From NCBI RefSeq assembly GCF_016765775.1, contig NZ_JAESVN010000003.1:310001-374000 (forward strand): a DNA stretch of 64,000 nt. Reading direction: 5' to 3'. Position 1 is the first letter of the stretch. Every line of letters begins with the position of its first letter. Shown here one piece after another: positions 54,503 to 62,880 of this stretch. A program made the translations under genes and the position numbers. Under the pieces are notes generated by a model. The model was not told where the DNA came from. It did not search any database and saw only the letters and a program-made list of their open reading frames with translations. This DNA is from Szabonella alba. GTDB lineage: Bacteria; Pseudomonadota; Alphaproteobacteria; Rhodobacterales; Rhodobacteraceae.

Positions 54503-54844
54503 CTAAAACACGCCGTAGTGTGGCACGTTCTTCATCTGCAATTCGTCACGCGCTTTCGCCCTACGCCGGGTTTCTGCGACTGCGCCCATGTCTGAATTGA
54601 CGATTACAATCGGCGTTCCGGCCTTCACGCCCGGCGTTCCTTCCTCGACAAGAATCGAGACAACGACACCATCTGCCGTAGCTTCATATTCCATCGTCGC
54701 CTTGTCGGTTTCGATCTCGGCGATAATGTCACCGGGCTTGAACAGATCGCCTTCCTTCACCAGCCACTTAGCAAGAGTGCCTTCCTGCATCATCGGAGAA
54801 AGAGCGGGCATAAGAAACTGTTCCAGCGTCCGAACCTTGCCCAT
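54503..54844 (-). CDS. Free-standing lipoyl-domain protein
   Basis: The 113-residue protein is a single lipoyl domain (about 10-80): LMPALSPMMQEGTLAKWLVKEGD, IIAEIETDKATMEYEA, where the lysine in ETDKATME is the lipoylation site, and EEGTPGVKAGTPIVIV. This most resembles the lipoyl domain at the start of alphaproteobacterial pyruvate dehydrogenase E2 or E1-beta. No catalytic or subunit-binding domain follows; a basic tail (ETRRRAKARDELQ) ends the protein. Its ATG overlaps the upstream gene's stop by 1 bp (TAATG). Function in this context is unknown. Confidence 0.82.
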   Translation of the reverse strand: MGKVRTLEQFLMPALSPMMQEGTLAKWLVKEGDLFKPGDIIAEIETDKATMEYEATADGVVVSILVEEGTPGVKAGTPIVIVNSDMGAVAETRRRAKARDELQMKNVPHYGVF

Positions 54845-55284
54845 TATTCAGCCTCCCCTTCGCTACCGTCGAAACCAAAGAACCGGATCACATCGGACGG
54901 CGGCGCATCGGCAAGTGCGCAAGTCTGGGCGAACTTCCTTTTCGCTTTGTAGATACAAAAGCGAACGTCTTCCTTGCGGTCCATTTCCTCATCCGAGTAA
55001 GAACCATACGGGCCGGGACCGCTGTTTTCGGGCCACAGATCAACGTCAAATCCGACATGATGCTCAACACCCCAGAGTGTATACGCAAGGTCGTGGTCGT
55101 CTGTGATCTTGCGAACAAGATCACACATCGCGCTGTGGGAAAGTTCCTCGCGGCGCTCATCCGGAAGGCTCTGGATCTGGGCAATGCCGTAGATCAGCCC
55201 CTGCACTATCACCTTCCGGTGAAGCCCGCCGATATCAGCGATGGACGTTGCCGCCGAAGCGGGATTGAAATAGTCTTTAGGCAT
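54844..55284 (-). CDS. Unknown phage-region protein
   Basis: GGAG precedes the ATG at 55284, giving 146 residues. No family is recognised. The N-terminal half is helical (IADIGGLHRKVIVQGLIYGIAQIQSL, LVRKITDDHDLAYTLWG), then an acidic region (SYSDEEMDRKED) and KAKRKFAQTCALADAPPSDVIRFFG. Its codon use is less GC-biased than the host genes. It is translationally coupled to the lipoyl-domain gene, so the two probably work in the same process. Confidence 0.6.
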   Translation of the reverse strand: MPKDYFNPASAATSIADIGGLHRKVIVQGLIYGIAQIQSLPDERREELSHSAMCDLVRKITDDHDLAYTLWGVEHHVGFDVDLWPENSGPGPYGSYSDEEMDRKEDVRFCIYKAKRKFAQTCALADAPPSDVIRFFGFDGSEGEAE

Positions 55285-55395
55285 GGTGATACTCCGTTCA
55301 TCAGTTATCTGCTTGCGACAAGGGCGGGCGGCGTCCAAACACATCCGCTCTTGTCGCTACTGAACCGGGCGCAGTATGACGGTTCAGGGCTACTT

Positions 55396-55923
55396 TCAGC
55401 CCGTCACCTTCCACTGTGGGAAGGTCCAGCGGACCTGCTTGTCTAGCTGGTCCAGCATCTTGTTCAGCCTCGCGGCCTCTTTCAGCGCTGCCTTCTTGGC
55501 TTCGGGTTCCGACAGGTCGGAAGCCTCGATCTCGGCAAGGCGGGCTTTGATCTCGCTGCGCTTGTAAGCGCTGATCTGATAGGCCAAGGATCGGGCGGCC
55601 TCAGTCAGCATCCCCACCATCAACTCAGCGCGTCCCAATGAACCGTGAACATCCCTAAAGGGATAGTTGTCACGATCCGATGGGTCGAATGTGCCATCGA
55701 GATTGAAGCACTCGGGGCCACGGTCGTCATCGAACACGGGGCATTCGAAACCGATATGCGCTAGATTCTGTTCGACTTCCGACAACTCACCGGGGCCATC
55801 CTCACCGACAAACTTGAAGAACGGGGCTTGAAAGACGCCCGTCACCGTCAGGCTTTCCTGTGTCTCCTTTTGCTTCTGTCGTTCGCGATAGCGGCGAACC
55901 TTTTCTGCATTTGTCATAGCCAT
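55396..55923 (-). CDS. Unknown phage-region protein, basic N-terminus
   Basis: The 175-residue protein starts with AMTNAEKVRRYRERQKQKETQE, a basic helix seen at the start of many phage proteins, then VFQAPFFKFVGEDGPGELSEVEQNLAHIGFECPVFDDDRGPECFN, and a helical C-terminal part with RSEIKARLAEIEASDLSEPEAKKAAL. AAAGGA lies 7 bp before the ATG. No family is recognised. The gene is on the same strand as the lipoyl gene, 111 bp upstream of the next. Confidence 0.6.
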   Translation of the reverse strand: MAMTNAEKVRRYRERQKQKETQESLTVTGVFQAPFFKFVGEDGPGELSEVEQNLAHIGFECPVFDDDRGPECFNLDGTFDPSDRDNYPFRDVHGSLGRAELMVGMLTEAARSLAYQISAYKRSEIKARLAEIEASDLSEPEAKKAALKEAARLNKMLDQLDKQVRWTFPQWKVTG

Positions 55924-56171
55924 GCTCTATCCTTTCGTGTTGGTTACATGTAACCGACACTTTATCTGCCTGCCATAAGAAAATGCACCGGCAACCACAT
56001 TACGTTACGTCAACTTGCTATCTGGTCGCGCAGCACTTCGCATCGAGCAAACCTACTAATAAGCAGCTTTCAACAGCTTGTCGCAAGGAAAGTAAAAGGT
56101 TTTACACCCCCACTAACCCTTTGATTCATAGATATATTGACCACCAGATTTGCACAGTTTTGCTGAATTTC

Positions 56172-56399
56172 CTAGAAAACTGCGGTCTTTGCAAAGTCAC
56201 CAGTGGAGAATCCTGCTCCCGTAACCCCCTCCCCCTCAAAGTCACCCCGGCAGCCCTCGGGCAGCACATCAGCGCCCGCCAGCACCTCGGCCAGCTTGTC
56301 GCGCAGCACCACACCGGGCGCAGAGGCGGCAGCGATGAACGCCCCGGCCAGATCGTCCAGCAGGCGGGAATAGGCATCGTCGGAAAGGAAGGTCGGCAT
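56172..56399 (-). CDS. Unknown small protein (75 aa)
   Basis: AGGAGC stands before the ATG at 56399. The protein starts PTFLSDDAYSRLLDDLAGAFIAAASAPGVVLRDKLAEVLAGADVLP, a helical acidic stretch, and ends in glycine- and phenylalanine-containing sequence. No family is recognised. It is followed by an AT-rich stretch (55.95-56.17 kb), so it may end a separate transcript. Confidence 0.5.
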   Translation of the reverse strand: MPTFLSDDAYSRLLDDLAGAFIAAASAPGVVLRDKLAEVLAGADVLPEGCRGDFEGEGVTGAGFSTGDFAKTAVF

Positions 56400-56515
56400 G
56401 TTCGCTCCTATGGTGACTGGTTGCCGAACCTAGGCCGATCAGGAATCGCAGCGCAAGCGCCAAAATCACCTTAAGTAATTGTTTTTCATGTGTATTTAGC
56501 TATTTAGCTGGATAG

Positions 56516-57106
56516 CTACTGCGCGGAACCCATGATGCCAAAGTTAGGATGATTGCGAAGTTCGGCCTCGGCTGCATCTTCTTCGGCGTTTGCTGCCCGC
56601 TGCGCCTCGCGCGCCTTCTCCCTCTCTTCAAGACGGATGGCATAGGCTGCTGTAATCTCGACTTCGGACACGCCTTTATCCCGCAGGCGCTTGAACCAGT
56701 TCGCATCTGAACGGCGGTCGCGCTCATATTCCTTCTTTTCGTCCGGGGTCAGAACAGACAGCTTGTAATTCGGATGCAGGCGGACCTTGCGCCGCTTGGC
56801 GTTGTATTCCTCGCGGCCCTCGTCAGCCCGCCAGTCGTCAATCCCCCGGCGCAACCGAAAGGTGTCGTCCCTCGCCCGTTCGCCTTCACGATCAAAACGC
56901 TGCTGCGCCCTTTCGATCAGCGGGGCGAGGACGACAAGCCGCTGGCGGTCTTTGTCGGTGATCTCATCCTGCGCCAAGATGGCATCGCGCTTTGCTTCCA
57001 GTTCGCGCAACTCATTCCGGCGGCGATCATAGGGCGTCAGCTTGACGGGTTCATAGATCGGGCCTTCATCATCATCTTCGGCTTGTGAGTCAGCGGGATT
57101 CCGCAT
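56516..57106 (-). CDS. Unknown coiled-coil protein of the phage region
   Basis: The 196-residue protein is highly charged and helical throughout, with LTPYDRRRNELRELEAKRDAI, ERAQQRFDREGERARDDTFRLRRG and a C-terminal KAREAQRAANAEEDAAEAE run. No catalytic motif is visible. The ribosome site is weak. It probably is a structural or DNA-associated phage protein, but there is no family I can name. Confidence 0.55.
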   Translation of the reverse strand: MRNPADSQAEDDDEGPIYEPVKLTPYDRRRNELRELEAKRDAILAQDEITDKDRQRLVVLAPLIERAQQRFDREGERARDDTFRLRRGIDDWRADEGREEYNAKRRKVRLHPNYKLSVLTPDEKKEYERDRRSDANWFKRLRDKGVSEVEITAAYAIRLEEREKAREAQRAANAEEDAAEAELRNHPNFGIMGSAQ

Positions 57107-57170
57107 ATGTTATGACCTATCAGTGAGACAGCTTTTCAGGGGTTCAGCGTTGCCGCGCTGGCCCCTGTTT

Positions 57171-57614
57171 TCATTCGGCAGCGCGTTCGATCTGTTCCGC
57201 AAGATCGGCAGCGATATCCAGATTCAACGGGAACTCGCGCCCGGTGATCGGCGAAACCAGCTTCAGGCCGTTCCCGGCCCGCTTCACCGTCATACCGGAC
57301 ATGGCCGCAGCACCTTCGATCCACCGCTTCTTGCGCTCGGGGTCAGCGTTCGCGCTCCCCGCCTCTTTCAGCAGATCGGCAACGGTCGGGCCTTCGCCCA
57401 TCGGAACCGAAGCCTCAAACCCGTTCGCCCTGATGGTGATGGATGCGCCTTCGCTGGCAACGTCGAAACCGGGAACAGATGCAGGGATGGTGCCTGCGGC
57501 GATCTCGGACCGGACGTAATCCGCGATCACCTCCGTGATGGTCTTTTCCTTGGCCTGCGCGATCCGGCGCAGTTGCTCGATACGTTCGGCGGGCAGTCTG
57601 ATGTGGTTTGTCAT
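57171..57614 (-). CDS. Ribbon-helix-helix-like protein of the phage region
   Basis: The start at 57614 gives 147 residues (57641 is an alternative). The N-terminus, NHIRLPAERIEQLRRIAQAKEKTITEVIADYVRSEIAAG, has the strand-helix-helix pattern of ribbon-helix-helix DNA-binding proteins. The rest has ITIRANGFEASVPMGEGPTVADLLKEAG and a final LNLDIAADLAEQIERA. A role as regulator or replication/partition protein binding the repeats just upstream is inference from position. Confidence 0.6.
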   Translation of the reverse strand: MTNHIRLPAERIEQLRRIAQAKEKTITEVIADYVRSEIAAGTIPASVPGFDVASEGASITIRANGFEASVPMGEGPTVADLLKEAGSANADPERKKRWIEGAAAMSGMTVKRAGNGLKLVSPITGREFPLNLDIAADLAEQIERAAE

Positions 57615-58093
57615 GGGGACACTCTTGTTAACGATCAGCATGATATAATCCGCTAACCGTTAACTGTCAATAGGCATCCGCAAGGGCGTGTCGTTTTGCC
57701 CGTTACGCAAAGAGGTTGACCGGACAGGTTTGCGTGTCTTTTTGCAACCTAAACGTGCACAAAACCGGGCCGGGGAAAGCGTGTCCTTTTGCCCGTATTT
57801 ATATACTTCTTAAGAAAAGTTACTCTTATACACATAACTTAAGAGATATATGAGTAACGGGCAAAACGACACGCCTCATCAAACACCCTTCCCCGGTCCT
57901 AGGAACCCCTTCCCGGTCATGATGATGAACCTGCCTCGGGGAACTCGCGGGCTGCGCCCGCTCACCTCCCTCGCCCCGGCTGCCTGATACGCGCTCCGAC
58001 TCACGGAGAAGCCCACACAGAGGCATGACGCGGCTTTCCCGCCCATGTGCTGCCCGGCGCGTCAAAGCGTCTGTGCGGGCATCCTGTGGAGTC
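57615..58093. other. 479-bp control region of the phage-like element
   Basis: No supported reading frame lies here. The region holds four copies of a 14-bp motif, a perfect 22-bp inverted repeat, an AT-rich core and a DnaA-box-like 9-mer (listed separately). It separates the tape measure gene from the ribbon-helix-helix gene, both on the minus strand. Confidence 0.6.
57685..57875. repeat. Iteron-like repeats with terminal inverted repeat
   Basis: The motif GCGTGTCNTTTTGC occurs at 57686-57699, 57732-57745 and 57779-57792 in one direction, start-to-start distances 46 and 47 bp, and at 57861-57874 in reverse. The first and last lie in a perfect 22-bp inverted repeat (57685-57706 and 57854-57875). 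Copies 2 and 3 differ at one core position each. The centre is AT-rich, with a TTCTTAAGAA palindrome (57807-57816), a TTATACACA DnaA-like box (57826-57834) and GTTACTC/GAGTAAC flanks. This layout resembles a replication origin or multi-site operator. Confidence 0.75.
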
Positions 58094-60424
58094 TCAGCGG
58101 AACAAGCCGCCGGGCCGCATCTGTCTGACCAGTTCATCCCGCACCAGCCCCCGGAACATGCGTTCGGACTCGGCTGCCACCTGCTTCGCCAGATCGGCAT
58201 TTTGTTCGGTCGTTCCGGCGCTGCCCTGCACCGTGATCGGCGCATTGATCGTGACTGCCGGTGCGGATGCCCCCGTGGACTCGCGCAGCGGCCCGCCCGT
58301 GGCCTTTGCGACCTTTCCGGCATCACCGACCAGCCCGCCGCTTGCATACCCTTTCTTGGCGCTCTCATGGAGTCTGTGAAGGTTGCCCGCCCCGAGGCGC
58401 TGGACTGTCTGCTTGCTGAACACATATTCCCCGCGATGGACAATGCCCGCCGGTTCATGCTTGCCACCGCGCCCGGTGAACCCGCCATCTGCGAACCCGA
58501 GAAGGCCACCGACAAATTCACCGACGCCGCTGCCTTCGAATATCCCCATCAACGCCTTCTGAAACTGGACCTTCGCCATCTGAATGAGAAGATCAGCAAG
58601 GGCTTCCTCGGCGCTCTTGGACCCATCCAGCACCGCCATGAACGTATCGGTCAGGGCTTCGGCCCCGCGCTTGCCCCGTTGCTCTACCGCCTTCATGTCG
58701 TCGGCTGACTTCTGCGCGGCCTGACCGGCGCGAAGATGCGCCTCGGCCAGCCGGTCAACCTCGGCAGTCAGTTCGGGCGTCACGGCCCGGCCATCCCGCT
58801 TTGCGGCGTTCAGCAGTTCGGCCCGGATGCGCGCGAAGTCGATTGCATCCGCGTATTCCATGCCCGCCTGTGTCGCGGCCACCAGCGCCACCGCCTCGGC
58901 CTCAAGCGCCATCCTCTCGCGGTTCAGGCTTTCCAGAACCCGGTCAAACTCGGACTGCGACCGACCACCAGCACCGCCCGAACCGGCCTTGGGCAGTTCC
59001 GGTTCCCCCAGCAGCGCGGGTGCGGATCTCGGGCGGATGGACCGCCCCGGCGCGAACCGCCCCGGCGGCAGCAGGTTCTGATCTTCACCGGAAAGCATCG
59101 TGCCGGTGTCCATCATCTCAAGGCTGTTGATCTCGCGCCGGGCGTCCTGCACCGCAGCAGGCAGTTTCCTGATCCAGTCCAGCAGACTGGATACCTGACC
59201 GATCACACCGGCCAACCGGGCCTTGTCCAGATCATCCAGCCCGGCCAGCGTCTCTGTTGCTTCCTCTGTCACATCGGTCAGGGCCTTGGCGAACTCATCC
59301 CCGGTCAGGGTTCCATCCGCGAATGCCTGACTGGTTTCCTGAAACCGGGTCGCAAGATCGGTCAGGGCCTGCGCGGTCGCATCCTCCCCAAGACCGCGCA
59401 GCATTAAAGAGGCATCGGAGAAGGCCGGGACAAGCTGCCGTGCCTCGGCCTCAAGGGCCGCGATCTCGGCCCGCATCCCCTCGATCACCGCAAGGGCGTC
59501 CTGCCCGACCTCGGGCAGCTTCCCGAGGGACGCGGCCATATCGTCACCGAAGACCTGCCCGGTCATGCTCGGGTCAAATTCCAGCTTCGCCCGCTCGCGT
59601 TCCACCATGCCGAAAAACTCAGCGGCCCCCACAACGCCGGTGCGCCACAGGGTCTGCAAGCGGCTGGTCACTTCCGCGAACTTCGCATCCAGTTCGGCAG
59701 CCTTGCGAACCGCGCCCTCATCCATCACCAGCCCAAGGTCGCGCGCCCGGTCGATCTGATTGCGGATGCCGTTTGCGCCCCGGTCCAGAAGTTCCACAAA
59801 GCGTTCACCGGCAGAACCGCCGAAAATCTCATCCGCGATCCTGATCTGCGCGGCCTTGTCCACACCCTCAAGACGCCTGATGATTTCAAGCATCAGCTCA
59901 GACGGGTCTTTCAGGCGGTCCTTCAGATCATCTGCCCCGAACCCGAGGCGCTGAAAGGCTTCGGCAGCACTGCCCTTGCCGGTGATGACAAATTCATCCG
60001 CGCGCAGGTTCAGTTCCTTGAACCCATCGGTCAGGGCGTCAATGCCGATCCGGTTCTGTTCCGCGACATAGCGCCATTCCTGAAACGCCTCGACCTGCAT
60101 CCCGGCGCGCTTGGCCGCGTCGCCGATCTCGGCAATTCCCTGCACCGTGCGGCGCAAGGTGCTGACCGCCCCGGCAACACCGATACCGGCAGCAGCACCG
60201 GCCAGCCCCGCAATCCTCGGCATTGCAATGGTCTTGAAGGCACCGCCGATCCGGCTGCCCATGCCTTCATAGCTCTGCGCGATACGGTCAGCGCTCTGTT
60301 TCGCCCGCGTTTCCATCTGCTGCGCGGCCTTGCGCTGGATATAGATTGCGCGGTCAAAATCGCGCTTGAACTGCTTCTGCTGCGCCTCAAGTTTGACAAT
60401 CAGGCCCATCATTTCAACGGACAT
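58094..60424 (-). CDS. Phage tail tape measure protein
   Basis: The 776-residue protein begins with LIVKLEAQQKQFKRDFDRAIYIQRKAAQQ, a coiled-coil start, and has alanine/glycine-rich hydrophobic segments (AGLAGAAAGIGVAGAVS) and long helical stretches typical of tape measure proteins, which set tail length. The C-terminus has FADGGFTGRGGKHEPAGIVHRGEYVFSKQT, a common tape-measure end motif. TAGGAG precedes the ATG. It directly follows TerL on the same strand, which is unusual. Confidence 0.85.
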   Translation of the reverse strand: MSVEMMGLIVKLEAQQKQFKRDFDRAIYIQRKAAQQMETRAKQSADRIAQSYEGMGSRIGGAFKTIAMPRIAGLAGAAAGIGVAGAVSTLRRTVQGIAEIGDAAKRAGMQVEAFQEWRYVAEQNRIGIDALTDGFKELNLRADEFVITGKGSAAEAFQRLGFGADDLKDRLKDPSELMLEIIRRLEGVDKAAQIRIADEIFGGSAGERFVELLDRGANGIRNQIDRARDLGLVMDEGAVRKAAELDAKFAEVTSRLQTLWRTGVVGAAEFFGMVERERAKLEFDPSMTGQVFGDDMAASLGKLPEVGQDALAVIEGMRAEIAALEAEARQLVPAFSDASLMLRGLGEDATAQALTDLATRFQETSQAFADGTLTGDEFAKALTDVTEEATETLAGLDDLDKARLAGVIGQVSSLLDWIRKLPAAVQDARREINSLEMMDTGTMLSGEDQNLLPPGRFAPGRSIRPRSAPALLGEPELPKAGSGGAGGRSQSEFDRVLESLNRERMALEAEAVALVAATQAGMEYADAIDFARIRAELLNAAKRDGRAVTPELTAEVDRLAEAHLRAGQAAQKSADDMKAVEQRGKRGAEALTDTFMAVLDGSKSAEEALADLLIQMAKVQFQKALMGIFEGSGVGEFVGGLLGFADGGFTGRGGKHEPAGIVHRGEYVFSKQTVQRLGAGNLHRLHESAKKGYASGGLVGDAGKVAKATGGPLRESTGASAPAVTINAPITVQGSAGTTEQNADLAKQVAAESERMFRGLVRDELVRQMRPGGLFR

Positions 60425-60435
60425 ACTCTTTACTC

Positions 60436-62052
60436 CTAGAACATGGTCAGCCCGAGAACCTCGGGCGAGTCATAGCGGGATTTCTTGTTATGGGCGGTGA
60501 CAGCCCGCGAAACGGCCATGGCCGAAGCAATGGCTGCATCTATGCGGCTATGGCCGTTCGCCTTGTGCATCCGGATCAGGCCGGATGACGGGTTCCGGCT
60601 GGTCACGACATTCTCAAAGTGATGACGCAGCACCGGGTCGCCATCATGGCGGATCAACCGCCCGGTGACGATCCGTTCCATATCACCCGCCGCAACACCC
60701 ATGGTCAGCGGACGCTGCGGAAAGGCAAAGACCGGCAGCCCGTCATCATGCAAGCGCTGCATCGTCACGCGGGCAAGGTGCGGGTCAAAGGCGATTTCCT
60801 GCACGTCATAGGTCGCGCAAAGGTCGCGAATGTGATCCTCGACCATCGCGTTATCAATGATCGGGCCGGGGCAGATGCGGATCAGCCCATCATCGCGCCA
60901 GCGTTCATAGGGGGCGCGGTCACGATCCGCCCTGCCCCGCAGATCATCGCCAGGAACAAATACCGCGCTGCGAAGCGTGATCTGCCCATCATCATGGCGG
61001 AAGGCCACCGAAACGGCGGTCAGGTCGCCCGAGACTGACATATCAACGCCAATATAGGCGGCAAGCTGTTCAAGGTCGGTGTCGTCATCGTCCAGCGCAC
61101 GGGCGTCATATGCGCCAAGATCAAACAGCGGGTCGCGACTGTTCGCCTGCCAGATGTTCAGGTTGAACTGCCGGAAGCTGGACAGTTCGGCAGGGTTCCC
61201 CTCGGCCTCTTTCGCCAGCGCCCGCAAGCCCGACAAGGACGGGAAGCCATGCACAAGGCCGGGGTTCACCTTCTGCCATACTGTTTCGTCCTGCCAGTCG
61301 TCACCCGGTTCGGCCATGAACAGGACCGGCAGAAATTCCGGGTTCACGATCTCGCCCTTCGCGACCTGCACCGCGTAATTGAACTGATCGGCAGCCAGCC
61401 CTTCCGAACCGCGCCCGGCGGTCGTGGCGATCATCATCAGCGTGTCGTCGGTCTTGGCCTGACCGCTCTTGATTGCTTCCCAAAGGTCGCGGCCCCGCCA
61501 TGCGTGAATCTCATCAATCAGCGTGAATGAGGGGGTCAGGCCATGCGCAGCCCCGCCATCCGAGGCAAGGGCGGTCAGGGTGCTACCGTTCTTTCCGAAG
61601 GTGATCTGCTTCTTGCTGTTGAAAGCATCGCGGATCGTTACCGCCTTCAGCAGCCGGCGGTCCTCGCGGATGATGTTCGCGGCCTCGCGGAACCCGATAG
61701 ACGCCTGTTCACGATCACAGGCCGCAAACACCACCTGCCCGGCAGCACGGGCTTCCGGGCCGAACAGATGCAGCAGCGCAAGTGCTGCGGCCAGACTGGT
61801 CTTGCGGTTGCCCCTCGGCAGCAGCAGCATCACCGTCTTGACGATCCGGCTGCCATCGGGATTGCGCGGACCATAGATGCGCCTGACGATCCGTTCCTGC
61901 CAGTCGAAAAGCTGAAAGGCCCGGCCCGGTGCGGTGCTGTTCGGATGCCGAAGGCGGCGCAGGAAGGTGACAGCCCGTTCCCCGAACCCCATCGGGTCAG
62001 GGATTGGCGATGCGTCATGAATCCATGCCGGGAAGGTGCTGCCGGTCATCAT
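60436..62052 (-). CDS. Phage terminase large subunit
   Basis: The 538-residue protein has a variant Walker A LLLPRGNRKTSLAA (about 76-89), Walker B FTLIDEIHAW, a motor coupling region IATTAGRGSEG and a nuclease domain with YIGVDMSVSGDLTAVSV and IAFDPHLARVTMQRL. It packages phage DNA into capsids. It overlaps TerS by 4 bp (ATGA). It looks intact, with no frameshift seen. Confidence 0.92.
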   Translation of the reverse strand: MMTGSTFPAWIHDASPIPDPMGFGERAVTFLRRLRHPNSTAPGRAFQLFDWQERIVRRIYGPRNPDGSRIVKTVMLLLPRGNRKTSLAAALALLHLFGPEARAAGQVVFAACDREQASIGFREAANIIREDRRLLKAVTIRDAFNSKKQITFGKNGSTLTALASDGGAAHGLTPSFTLIDEIHAWRGRDLWEAIKSGQAKTDDTLMMIATTAGRGSEGLAADQFNYAVQVAKGEIVNPEFLPVLFMAEPGDDWQDETVWQKVNPGLVHGFPSLSGLRALAKEAEGNPAELSSFRQFNLNIWQANSRDPLFDLGAYDARALDDDDTDLEQLAAYIGVDMSVSGDLTAVSVAFRHDDGQITLRSAVFVPGDDLRGRADRDRAPYERWRDDGLIRICPGPIIDNAMVEDHIRDLCATYDVQEIAFDPHLARVTMQRLHDDGLPVFAFPQRPLTMGVAAGDMERIVTGRLIRHDGDPVLRHHFENVVTSRNPSSGLIRMHKANGHSRIDAAIASAMAVSRAVTAHNKKSRYDSPEVLGLTMF

Positions 62053-62447
62053 ACCACGGCCAAGGGGTTGTCGGTGTCGTCGTCATCCTCTGCAGGCTGC
62101 CCCATCCTCGCCCGGCTGACCGGATCAAGCCCGAGGGTCGCGGCGATCTGCCGGGCGGTCTGTGCAGCACGGTTCTGCACCCCGAACATTTTGGGGTCGA
62201 TCTGACCGCCCGCAAGTTGACGCTCTACCTCAACTTGCTTCACTAAGCCGTTCATAAGGCAATAGGTTTCTACCTGTGCCAGATCGGCAGCACAGATCAC
62301 CCGCCGGGCCACCAGCACCGGCAAAACCCGCTTCCATTCCTCGCGGGCATAGGTGCTGAACCACGCGGGCGCTTTCGGCGCGCGTGTCAGCGGTTCCTGA
62401 TCCGGGCGAATAGCGGGCTTCACGCCCCGCAGATGCTTGGCACTCAT
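62049..62447 (-). CDS. Phage terminase small subunit, P27 family
   Basis: The 132-residue protein has the P27-type small terminase pattern: LTRAPKAPAWFSTYAREEWKRVLPVLVARRVICAADLAQVETYCLM and a central helix pair, and the late LDPVSRARMGQ. It recognises the packaging site and loads TerL. It overlaps the terL start by 4 bp. Confidence 0.85.
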   Translation of the reverse strand: MSAKHLRGVKPAIRPDQEPLTRAPKAPAWFSTYAREEWKRVLPVLVARRVICAADLAQVETYCLMNGLVKQVEVERQLAGGQIDPKMFGVQNRAAQTARQIAATLGLDPVSRARMGQPAEDDDDTDNPLAVV

Positions 62448-62494
62448 ACCGGCACCGAATATGTTTTACCAAAGCAACACACGGAAAGCGCCGC

Positions 62495-62875
62495 ATGAGC
62501 CGAACTCTTATCGCAATTCTTGTCGTCACAAACCTTGCGACTGGCTACCAACTCTACGTCACCAATCACCGATATCAGGCTACAGTTTCGGATAAAGTCA
62601 CAGACCGGGAACGCGACGTTTATGGGACCGCTTGCGTTGACTGGCTGAACGGAAAAGCAACAGAGCGCGGCTTTACTCTGGCGCTTGGAAGGTCGTGGAA
62701 AAAGCACGGTCAGTTGATTTTTGAGATTATTCCAGCGTCTGACAAAGATTGGACAATCGCTAGAGATAGGATGCCCAATGACGATTCCCCTTCGATGCTC
62801 TGCACTTATGACAAGCAAAGCCGCATGATGTATCCGGTTGTCGGAGAAGAACGCGAACGCTGGATGTTCTACTAG
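62495..62875 (+). CDS. Opposite-strand small membrane/secreted protein in phage module
   Basis: GGAAAG lies before the ATG. The 126-residue protein has an N-terminal hydrophobic segment (IAILVVTNLATGYQLYV, about 5-22) and then a soluble part with Cys45 and Cys102 or so and no known domain. It is the only plus-strand gene in the late region, lies between TerS and head closure, and is clearly less GC-rich than both. These are marks of a moron acquired by the phage. Confidence 0.65.
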   Translation: MSRTLIAILVVTNLATGYQLYVTNHRYQATVSDKVTDRERDVYGTACVDWLNGKATERGFTLALGRSWKKHGQLIFEIIPASDKDWTIARDRMPNDDSPSMLCTYDKQSRMMYPVVGEERERWMFY

Positions 62876-62880
62876 GCGGT

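Noticed and set aside
55983-56474. Plus-strand 163-codon open frame in the AT-rich phage part
   Set aside because: No ribosome site is visible, and its second half is the shadow of the 75-residue minus-strand gene, which has a good AGGAGC site.
57685-57875. Mini transposable element with 22-bp terminal repeats
   Set aside because: The size and inverted ends would fit, but no target duplication is visible and the inner copies of the motif are in direct orientation at regular spacing, which suits protein-binding sites better. It is kept only as an alternative.
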